DNA of 64,000 bases from JAIOSF01 sp963677755 (lineage in GTDB: Bacteria; Campylobacterota; Campylobacteria; Campylobacterales; Arcobacteraceae): contig OY782506.1 in the NCBI GenBank assembly GCA_963677755.1, forward strand, positions 186,001 through 250,000, written 5' to 3'. The notes below the pieces were generated by a model. It was not told the origin of the DNA. It saw nothing but the letters and a program-made list of their open reading frames with translations, and ran no database searches. The position numbers and the translations under genes were made by a program. Every line of letters starts with the position of its first letter. The first letter of the stretch is position 1. Of this stretch, positions 52,991 to 59,902 are shown piece by piece.

Positions 52991-53712
52991 ATGTCAGATA
53001 TAGTGGTATATGAAAGTGGCGAAATAGAGTTAAAAGTATCTATTGAAAAAGATACTCTTTGGGCAAGTATCAATGATATTGCAAAAGTTTTTAATATAGA
53101 TAGAAGTGTTGTATCTAGGCATATTAAAAATATTTTTAAAGATAATGAATTAGATGAGAAAGTGGTCTGTGCAGATTTTGCACTGACCACTAAGCATGGT
53201 TCTTTACCAAACAAAACACAAACAAGAGATGTAAAATATTATAATTTAGATATAGTTTTAGTAGTAGGCTACAGAACAAATTCTACTAAGGCTATTCATT
53301 TTCGCAGATGGGCAACATCAGTTTTAAAAGAATATATAACTAATGGCTATACAATAAATAGTGATAAAATTACAAATGATAGATTTGTATCACTTGAAAA
53401 TAAAGTTAAATTATTAAGTTCAAAATTAGATGTATTAGAATCAAAAGAACTAAAACCAACTCAAGGTATTTTTTATGATGGACAGATTTTTGATGCTATG
53501 TTTTTATATCTGATTTGATAAAAAGTGCTAAAAGTTCTATAATACTTATTGATAATTATTGTGATGAGAGTGTGCTTACACTTTTATCTAAAAGAGAAGA
53601 AAATGTAAACGGTACTATTTATACAAAAAATATAACCAAACAGTTGAAATTAGACCTTGAAAAATATAATGCTCAATATCCAAATATAGAGATAAAAAAC
53701 TTTAAATATTAA
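52991..53712 (+). pseudogene. RhuM-family protein, frameshifted and truncated
   Basis: The first frame (52991-53518, 175 aa) begins with the RhuM start MSDIVVYESGEIELKVSIEK and has a winged-helix-like part, VFNIDRSVVSRHIKNIF, then FRRWATSVLKEYITNGYTIN. At about 53496 a single missing T shifts the frame after GQIFDA. Adding it back continues into the next frame (to 53712), reading YVFISDLIKSAKSSIILIDN. The continuation ends at IKNFKY, short of the family's usual C-terminal part. Both the shift and the truncation suggest a dead gene. RhuM-type genes travel with restriction-modification and pathogenicity islands. Confidence 0.8.
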
Positions 53713-53716
53713 AATA

Positions 53717-53746
53717 ATGTGACTAATTGTCCGTTGTTTTATAGTC
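53717..53746 (+). promoter_or_regulatory. C-box operator pair of the RM controller
   Basis: Two half-operators with the same phase: GACTAATTGTC (53721-53731) and GTTTTATAGTC (53736-53746), separated so that the two GTC ends are 15 bases apart. The first is preceded by ATGT and followed by CCGT. This is the arrangement of known C-protein operators of the Esp1396I type, as I recall it. A -35 (TTGTTT, 53734-53739) overlaps the second site, 17 bases before a -10 at 53757-53762. Confidence 0.75.
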
Positions 53747-53756
53747 TGCAATTTTG

Positions 53757-53762
53757 TATCAT
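53757..53762 (+). promoter_or_regulatory. -10 box of the C gene (leaderless message)
   Basis: TATCAT, 17 bases after the TTGTTT -35. Six bases separate it from the ATG at 53769, so transcription should begin at the start codon. No ribosome-binding site is present, as in many C genes. Confidence 0.65.
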
Positions 53763-53768
53763 ATATCT

Positions 53769-53993
53769 ATGAATAATCAAAAAGAAATTTTATTAGAAAA
53801 ACTTGCTAAAAAAATAAAAAAAAGAAGAACGGAATTAAATATTTCCCAAGAAAAACTTGCAGAAATTTGTGGCTTTGATAGAACATATATAAGTTTACTT
53901 GAAAGAGCAAAAAGAAATCCATCCTTTTTAAACTTACAAAAACTTAGTATCGGTTTAGAGATAGAATTATCTGATTTATTAAAAAATATATGA
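53769..53993 (+). CDS. Controller (C) protein of the restriction-modification locus, XRE family
   Basis: 74 aa, the size of C proteins. A helix-turn-helix occupies about residues 25-62: ISQEKLAEICGFDRTYISLL with ERAKRNPSFLNLQKLSIGLE. I begin at the ATG at 53769 and not at an upstream TTG, because the -10 and operator are just before it. Expected to bind the C-boxes upstream, first activating and then repressing its own operon, which delays endonuclease after entry into a new cell. The endonuclease gene follows 16 bp downstream. Confidence 0.85.
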   Translation: MNNQKEILLEKLAKKIKKRRTELNISQEKLAEICGFDRTYISLLERAKRNPSFLNLQKLSIGLEIELSDLLKNI

Positions 53994-54009
53994 TAAGTGA
54001 GAGTTTTAT

Positions 54010-54765
54010 ATGAATAGAGATGAATTAATAAATTTTGTTGAAAGTACTTTTGAAGCTTATGGGATTAAAGCTGTTTCAAAAACTGATAAAAACAAAGGTG
54101 CCTATGTCCCAAATCTTCAACAAAAAGAAGTATTTAGATTAATGAATATTAACCCTTTTGAAAGAAGACAAAATATTGAAATAAAAGAATTATTTACTAA
54201 TGAAACTTTGATAATGTCCTATTATGGTTCAGAGAGAGAAGGTTCTAATAGAAGCCCAGAACTTAGAATGGGATTACATGATTTAATTAGTTACTTTGAA
54301 ATAGATGATGAGATATTATTTGCAACTGACAATACAAATATATTTATTTATAATCTGTCTAAATTAAATGGTCAAGTTAATGACAATGATGAAAGTGAAG
54401 AAAAAATCTATTCTCAAATAGATATTGATTCATTGCGACAAAAAGTTCAAAGTATAAATACAACACCATCTCAAGTCCAAAGGCAAATAAGTGTTTATTC
54501 AAGAAATAATGCATTAAGAGCATTTGTGAAAGCTAGAGCAAATTATTCTTGTGAAATGCCTAACTGTGATTATATTGCTTTTGAAAAAGAAAATGGAGAA
54601 AAATATATTGAAGTTCATCATCTAATCCCATTATCAGAAGATGGAGAAGATAGTGTTTTAAATACAGTAGCTTTATGTCCAACTTGTCATAGAAAAATAC
54701 ACTATGCACAAAATAAAGAGCAATTAAAAGAGACTTTAGAAGAATTTATAAGGAATTTAGATTAA
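54010..54765 (+). CDS. HNH endonuclease, probable restriction enzyme
   Basis: 251 aa. The C-terminal HNH nuclease (about 170-240) has Cys181/Cys186 (SCEMPNC), the double His in EVHHLIPL (His203-204), Asn218 and CPTCHRKIH (Cys223, Cys226, His227, His231). This gives a Cys4 zinc site with a beta-beta-alpha-metal active site. The N-terminal half (about 1-150), including INPFERRQNIEIKELF, I do not recognise; it probably reads the target DNA. It follows the C gene on the same strand and meets the methyltransferase tail-to-tail with a 9-bp overlap. Restriction role inferred from context. Confidence 0.82.
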   Translation: MNRDELINFVESTFEAYGIKAVSKTDKNKGAYVPNLQQKEVFRLMNINPFERRQNIEIKELFTNETLIMSYYGSEREGSNRSPELRMGLHDLISYFEIDDEILFATDNTNIFIYNLSKLNGQVNDNDESEEKIYSQIDIDSLRQKVQSINTTPSQVQRQISVYSRNNALRAFVKARANYSCEMPNCDYIAFEKENGEKYIEVHHLIPLSEDGEDSVLNTVALCPTCHRKIHYAQNKEQLKETLEEFIRNLD

Positions 54766-55740
54766 TTCTTTTATATTTTTTGCTAATTCTTCAATAACTG
54801 GAACTGCAACACTATTACCAAACTGTCGATAACTTTGAGTATCACTTACAGGTATTTTAAAATCATTTGGAAAACCTTGTAATCTTCCAGCTTCTCTTGG
54901 AGTTAGTTTTCTAGGGTTTTTATCTTTTTGTTCTATTAAAATTTCTGAACCATCTTTATAGTATCTAGCACTTATTGTACTTGTATATTCAGATTCCTCA
55001 TTGAACATAGAATACCCAAAACCATTTCCCTTAGCTTTATGTTCGATTTTTCTTCTTTGATGCCCTGCCCAAAGTTTATCTGAGATAGTGTATTTATCAT
55101 CTACTTTATCATCCAAAATATTTCCAAGTTTAGATATTTTTTTTATTTTTTTTATTTTTTCAAAATCAAAATTTATATTTTCATCTAAAAAAGCTATAAT
55201 GTAGATTCTTTCTCTATTTTGTGGTACACCGAAATGTTTTGCATTTAATACTTCTGTAAAAACTTTATAACCCAAATCCTCTAAAGTTTCTTTAACAATC
55301 TTGAATGTATTCCCTTTATCATGATTTTTAAAACCTTTAACATTTTCTAAAAATATAAGTTTTGGTTTGTGATGTTTTGCTATTCTAACAACATCGAAAA
55401 ATAATGTTCCCCTCGTATCTTCAAAACCTTTTCTATGGCCTGCTATACTAAATGCTTGACAAGGAAAACCTGCTAAAATAATATCATGCGCTGGAATATC
55501 TTCTGCTTCAATTTGTGTAATGTCTCCATGAGGTACTTCACCAAAATTTGCATGATATGTTGTTTGTGCATACTTATCAATTTCTGATGAAAATACAAAG
55601 CTGACTTTATCTTTAAATGCTTTTTCAAATCCAAGTCTTATTCCACCTACACCTGCAAATAAATCAATAACTTTAAATTTAGCATTTTTATTTTTTAATG
55701 TATTAAAATTAAAATCATTTTGTTTATAAGGTTGTGTCAT
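54757..55740 (-). CDS. DNA (cytosine-5-)-methyltransferase
   Basis: 327 aa, all main m5C motifs present. Motif I is DLFAGVGGIRLGF, IV GFPCQAFSIAG with the catalytic Cys, VI ENVKGF, VIII QNRERIYII, IX RKLTPREAGRLQGFP and X QFGNSVAVPV. The target-recognition region (about 200-275) includes AGHQRRKIEHKAKGNGFGY and TISARYYKDGSEILI. I cannot name the sequence it modifies. AAAGGGA ribosome-binding site. No C-box is visible before it; its -10 may be TACAAT about 30 bases upstream. Protects DNA against the linked nuclease. Confidence 0.93.
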   Translation of the reverse strand: MTQPYKQNDFNFNTLKNKNAKFKVIDLFAGVGGIRLGFEKAFKDKVSFVFSSEIDKYAQTTYHANFGEVPHGDITQIEAEDIPAHDIILAGFPCQAFSIAGHRKGFEDTRGTLFFDVVRIAKHHKPKLIFLENVKGFKNHDKGNTFKIVKETLEDLGYKVFTEVLNAKHFGVPQNRERIYIIAFLDENINFDFEKIKKIKKISKLGNILDDKVDDKYTISDKLWAGHQRRKIEHKAKGNGFGYSMFNEESEYTSTISARYYKDGSEILIEQKDKNPRKLTPREAGRLQGFPNDFKIPVSDTQSYRQFGNSVAVPVIEELAKNIKELI

Positions 55741-55962
55741 GATATTCCCTTTTTTGATTTATTGTATCAAAAAATTTTTATTTAGATTGAAAATATTGCA
55801 ATTTGTAATATTAAAATAGATTCTAGCATTTTTTGCTTTATTAACTAATGAAGAAAATAAAAATAAATTTAATCTAAAACTATATTACCATACCAACTCT
55901 TTTGATAAAATATGCTAAACTAAATAATCAATTTAGAAAAATCAAAAGGTATTATAAATATT

Positions 55963-57144
55963 ATGAAAAACATATGGACAGATGAAGAATCAAAAAACTA
56001 CAAAACAGATTTAGAACTTCGAGTTTATACTTCAAAACTACTTGGAAGAAGTGATGAGCTTGTACTTCATGGTGGTGGAAATACTTCTGTGAAATCAACA
56101 GTTGATGGACAAGAAATCTTGTATGTGAAAGGAAGTGGTTGGGATTTAGTGAGTATTGAGAAAGAGGGCTTTGCTCCTGTGGAACTCACTATGCTTCAAG
56201 ATATGGCAAAAGTTGAAGAGCTAAGTGACTCTGAGATGGTATCAGCTCAAAGAGAAGCTATGATAGATAAATCAGCTCCAAATCCATCTGTGGAAGCTAT
56301 ACTTCATGCAATTATCCCTTTTAAATTTGTGGATCATACCCATGCAGATGCAGTTGTGACTATCTCAAATAGTTTCAATGGAATTGAAAATATCAAAGAG
56401 ATATATCCAAACTTTCTAGTAGTACCTTATGTTATGCCTGGATTTATTTTGGCTCATACTATTTACGAGATGATTCAAGGGCTAGATTGGGAAAGTTGTG
56501 AGGGGATAATCTTACTTAATCATGGGATATTTACTTTTGATGATGACCCGAAAAAATCTTACGATAAGATGATAGATGCAGTTAGTCTAGCTGAAAACTT
56601 TTTAGATAAAAATGCACCATTGGTAATAGAAAAGTATATGCCAAGAGGAACACTTGATATTGATAAACTCCAACAAATAATAAGTAATGAAAAAGGATAT
56701 GAAGTATTTGTAAAAGTAAATCAATCACCCCTGGCACTTCATTATGCGTCAAGCCGAAATCTAAAAACATTTGCTACAAGAGGGGTTTTAACTCCTGAGC
56801 ATATTATCCGAACAAAAAGAGAGCCACTTATTTTAGAAGATGATGATATCCAAAGTGCTATTGATAGATACAAAGAAAACTATTGTGAGTATTTCAATAC
56901 ATTTAAAAAAGATGAGATTATGCTTAACCCAGCTCCAAATTGGGTAGTGGTAAAAAACTTTGGAACTGTAAGTTTTGGGAAAAATGGAAAAGAGGCAAAC
57001 ATCATAGAAGATATAAACAACCACACTATGAACGCAGTTTTAAAAGCAGATATGTTAGGTGGATATGAGTCTATTAGTTTAGAAGATAGTTTTGATATGG
57101 AATATTGGGAACTAGAACAAGCCAAATTACAGGCTACGAAGTAG
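55963..57144 (+). CDS. Class II aldolase/adducin-domain protein, RhaD-like
   Basis: 393 aa. Class II (zinc) aldolase features: HGGGNTSVK (phosphate loop), VDHTHADAV with His125 and His127, and LLNHGIFTF with His187. The protein resembles the aldolase half of two-domain rhamnulose aldolase/dehydrogenase proteins but lacks the dehydrogenase half. The C-terminal 170 residues are extra to small aldolases. It precedes an LsrK kinase (763 bp downstream), so a phosphorylated C5 or C6 substrate is plausible. Substrate unknown. Confidence 0.8.
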   Translation: MKNIWTDEESKNYKTDLELRVYTSKLLGRSDELVLHGGGNTSVKSTVDGQEILYVKGSGWDLVSIEKEGFAPVELTMLQDMAKVEELSDSEMVSAQREAMIDKSAPNPSVEAILHAIIPFKFVDHTHADAVVTISNSFNGIENIKEIYPNFLVVPYVMPGFILAHTIYEMIQGLDWESCEGIILLNHGIFTFDDDPKKSYDKMIDAVSLAENFLDKNAPLVIEKYMPRGTLDIDKLQQIISNEKGYEVFVKVNQSPLALHYASSRNLKTFATRGVLTPEHIIRTKREPLILEDDDIQSAIDRYKENYCEYFNTFKKDEIMLNPAPNWVVVKNFGTVSFGKNGKEANIIEDINNHTMNAVLKADMLGGYESISLEDSFDMEYWELEQAKLQATK

Positions 57145-57203
57145 TTTGAATTATAAAAAAACAAGAGTAATTTTATCTACAATATAGCTAAAAAATAAAA
57201 GTA

Positions 57204-57212
57204 TGCTATAAT
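57204..57212 (+). promoter_or_regulatory. Extended -10 before the hydrolase-lsrK genes
   Basis: TGCTATAAT, a perfect extended -10, 29 bases before the ATG at 57242, with AAAAGGA as ribosome-binding site. Makes the hydrolase and the kinase an operon separate from the aldolase. Confidence 0.7.
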
Positions 57213-57241
57213 CAAAACAAATAAAACTAAAAGGATAAGTT

Positions 57242-57895
57242 ATGAAAAAGTTATTGTTAAGTATTTGTTTGTTGGTTGCTGTTTCTATAAGTGCAAATGC
57301 ACAAAAACCAAAAGACTCTGTGTATTTAGAGGGGACAAAAGATAGTGCTTTGATATTGCTTCATGGAAAAGGGAAATATCCAACTTGGAAAGTTGTTGAC
57401 CCTTTACGAAAAAATATCAATAAAAACTTGGGTTTTCATACCTTATCACTTCAAATGCCAACTGCTGGAGATAACTTTAGAAACTATGAGGAACATTTCC
57501 CTGAAGCATACGCTACTATCAAAGATGCAATAACATTTTTAAAAGAAAAAAATGTACAAAATATCTATCTTTTTGGACATAGTATGGGAAGTAGAATGGC
57601 TAGTGCATTTATAGCAGAAAATGGAAACTCTGAAATCAAAGGCTTGATACTAGCAGGTTGTAGAAATAATGGTGGTGGATTATTATCTTGTTCAAATAAT
57701 ATTGAGATGATAGATTTACCAATATTAGATGTTTGGGGTGGAAAAAATAAAAAAGATAGAAAATCAGCATCCCAAAGAGAAAATTTCATATCTGATACTT
57801 ATACTCAAGTGAAAGTAAATGGATCAAATCATGTGTTTAAAGGTTATGATTCAGAGTTAAGTGATATTGTGATGAAATGGATAGAAAAAAACTAA
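57242..57895 (+). CDS. Secreted alpha/beta hydrolase (DUF3530-like)
   Basis: 217 aa. A signal peptide (about 1-20, ending ANAQ) is followed by an alpha/beta fold. There is LILLHGKGKYPTW (oxyanion loop), the nucleophile Ser114 in LFGHSMGSRMA, an Asp/Glu region near ILDVWGGKN and a late His in NGSNHVFKGY. The substrate is unknown. Its end nearly touches the LsrK start, so the two are co-transcribed. A periplasmic esterase or lactonase upstream of an AI-2 kinase is unusual. Confidence 0.82.
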   Translation: MKKLLLSICLLVAVSISANAQKPKDSVYLEGTKDSALILLHGKGKYPTWKVVDPLRKNINKNLGFHTLSLQMPTAGDNFRNYEEHFPEAYATIKDAITFLKEKNVQNIYLFGHSMGSRMASAFIAENGNSEIKGLILAGCRNNGGGLLSCSNNIEMIDLPILDVWGGKNKKDRKSASQRENFISDTYTQVKVNGSNHVFKGYDSELSDIVMKWIEKN

Positions 57896-57906
57896 AAGAG
57901 AGATTT

Positions 57907-59460
57907 ATGCAGTATTTAATGGCAATAGATGCAGGGACAGGAAGTGTAAGAGCAGTTATATTTGATACAAATGGAAATCAAATTTCAATCTCTCAATCAG
58001 AGTGGACACATAAGCAAGAGCAGGGTGTTCCTAACTCTATGAGTTTTGATTGTGCTACAAATTGGGATTTGGTAATCTCTTGTATCAAAGAGTCTATTAA
58101 GTTAGCAAATATTGAAGCCAAAGATATAGTTGCTGTGAGTTCTACAAGTATGAGAGAGGGGATTGTTCTTTATGATAAAAATGGAGTTGAACTTTTTGCA
58201 GTAGCAAATGTAGATGCAAGGGCAACTGATGAGGTTAAGTATCTTAAAGAGCATTTTAAAGGATATGAAGAGCAGTTTTATAAAGAATCTGGACAAACCT
58301 TTGCTTTGGGTGCAATTCCAAGGATTATGTGGCTTAAAAATAATAAACCAGAACTTTATAATAAAGTAGCCAAAATAGGGATGATAAGTGATTGGATACT
58401 CTATAAACTAAGTGGTGTATTTTCAAGTGACCCAAGCAATGCAGGTACAAGTGGTATTTTTAGTTTAGAAAAAAGAGACTGGGTAACCTCTATGGCTTCA
58501 AAAGTGGGATTAAAAGATGATATTTTTCCAAAAGTGTATGAAGTTGGAGAGGTGATAGGAAAAGTTGTAGATAATTCTTGTGGACTAGAAAGTTCCACTT
58601 TAGTTGTTCAAGGTGGTGGAGATGTACAATTAGGCTCTGCTGGTCTTGGAGTTGTAGAGTTAGGAGATGTGGCGATACTTGGTGGTTCTTTTTGGCAACA
58701 AATAGTAAATATCAAAAGTGATATACCACCATCAGCAGATATGAGTATTCGAGTAAATCCCCATGTAATTCCAAATCAATCACAAGCTGAAGGGATCACT
58801 TTTTTTAGTGGTTTAGTGATGCGATGGTTTCGAGATGCTTTTTGTGAGTTAGAAAAACTTGAAGCTAACGAAAAAGGTGTAGATGTTTATGAGATACTTG
58901 AATCTAAAGCTAGTAAAGTTCCAGTTGGTTCAAATGGAATAATACCTATTTTTAGTGATAGTATGAAATATGGAAAGTGGTACCACGCAGCACCTAGTTT
59001 TTTAAATCTCAGTATTGACCCTAATGTGTGTAATCGTGCTAGTATGTTTAGAAGTTTACAAGAAAATGCTTGTATCGTTAGTGATATAAACTTAAAAAAA
59101 ATAGAACAATTTAGTGGTATAAAAGCAAAGACAATAGTATTTGCAAGTGGGGCTAGTCGTGGGAAACTTTGGTGCCAAATACTAGCAGATGTAACAGGTT
59201 GTACTATAAAAGTGCCAAAAGTTACTGAAGCAACAGCATTGGGTGCAGCCATGGCTGCAGCAGTTGGGGCAGGAATTTACAAAGATTTACAAAGTGCTGC
59301 AAAAAAACTAGTAGTATGGGATAAAGAGTATCAACCAAATATGGCTAATCATGAAACATATAAAGAGATAAAAGATAGATGGCAAAACGCATATAATGAG
59401 CAGTTAAAATTAGTAGATGATGGATTAACAACATCAATGTGGAAAGCTCCTGGTTTATAA
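57907..59460 (+). CDS. lsrK: Autoinducer-2 (AI-2) kinase LsrK-like, FGGY family
   Basis: 517 aa from the ATG at 57907, close to E. coli LsrK (530). Conserved blocks from memory: LMAIDAGTGSVRAVIFD, SMREGIVLYDKNG, ANVDARATDEVK, DPSNAGTSGIFSL, GGGDVQLGSAGLGVV, RVNPHVIPNQSQAE, MRWFRDAFCELEKL, KWYHAAPSFLNLSIDP and the ending GLTTSMWKAPGL. Phosphorylates DPD to trap and clear the quorum signal AI-2. I chose this ATG because an AAGAGAGA ribosome-binding site lies before it. The longer frame from 57877 adds 10 residues and overlaps the hydrolase by 19 bp. Confidence 0.92.
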   Translation: MQYLMAIDAGTGSVRAVIFDTNGNQISISQSEWTHKQEQGVPNSMSFDCATNWDLVISCIKESIKLANIEAKDIVAVSSTSMREGIVLYDKNGVELFAVANVDARATDEVKYLKEHFKGYEEQFYKESGQTFALGAIPRIMWLKNNKPELYNKVAKIGMISDWILYKLSGVFSSDPSNAGTSGIFSLEKRDWVTSMASKVGLKDDIFPKVYEVGEVIGKVVDNSCGLESSTLVVQGGGDVQLGSAGLGVVELGDVAILGGSFWQQIVNIKSDIPPSADMSIRVNPHVIPNQSQAEGITFFSGLVMRWFRDAFCELEKLEANEKGVDVYEILESKASKVPVGSNGIIPIFSDSMKYGKWYHAAPSFLNLSIDPNVCNRASMFRSLQENACIVSDINLKKIEQFSGIKAKTIVFASGASRGKLWCQILADVTGCTIKVPKVTEATALGAAMAAAVGAGIYKDLQSAAKKLVVWDKEYQPNMANHETYKEIKDRWQNAYNEQLKLVDDGLTTSMWKAPGL

Positions 59461-59525
59461 GAGATTATAAAATATTAAAAAAGATTTGATACAATACAAA
59501 AAAATAAAACAAGGAAAATATAAAT

Positions 59526-59816
59526 ATGTCAACAATAACAAAACGGGTAACATTTATAGCAAAAGAGGGTTGTGAAGATAAGATGAAAGAGCTTTTAAGT
59601 GCAATGGTACAACCATCAAAAGCAGAAAAAGGATGTTTATTTTATGAAATTTTTCAATATGAAAATAATAGAAGAAAATTTATGGCTACAGAAACATGGG
59701 AAAATGATGAAGCATTAGATGGACATAAAGCATCTGCTCATTACAAAATATATAAAACAAGTTATGAACCATATTGTGAAGATAAATACACAGATGAGTT
59801 AGAGGTTCTTCATTAG
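59526..59816 (+). CDS. ABM-family small protein (LsrG-size)
   Basis: 96 aa, antibiotic-biosynthesis-monooxygenase (ferredoxin-like) fold: RVTFIAKEGCEDKMKELLS, AEKGCLFYEIFQYENNRRKF, ATETWENDEALDGHKAS and HYKIYKTSYE. The same length and fold as LsrG, which isomerises phospho-DPD, and it lies 65 bp after lsrK. The sequence match to E. coli LsrG is weak by eye, so LsrG function is inference from context. AAGGAAA ribosome-binding site. Confidence 0.8.
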   Translation: MSTITKRVTFIAKEGCEDKMKELLSAMVQPSKAEKGCLFYEIFQYENNRRKFMATETWENDEALDGHKASAHYKIYKTSYEPYCEDKYTDELEVLH

Positions 59817-59872
59817 AATTATCTATTTTATTTATAATGATACATTTGTGAGTAAATTATAAAATATAATGT

Positions 59873-59900
59873 AAGATATTTTAATTAAAGGAAATATCTT
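59873..59900 (+). repeat. Inverted repeat at the start of the GGDEF gene
   Basis: Perfect 9-bp arms AAGATATTT (59873-59881) and AAATATCTT (59892-59900), with the ribosome-binding site AAAGG between them. A TATAAT at 59865-59870 places the transcription start within the left arm. It may act as an operator on DNA rather than as an RNA hairpin. Confidence 0.65.
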
Positions 59901-59902
59901 AT

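Noticed and set aside
57877..57906. LsrK start at 57877
   Set aside because: It would overlap the hydrolase by 19 bp and lacks a ribosome-binding site; the ATG at 57907 is better placed.
58887..59252. 121-codon minus-strand frame opposite lsrK
   Set aside because: Shadow of the LsrK reading frame.
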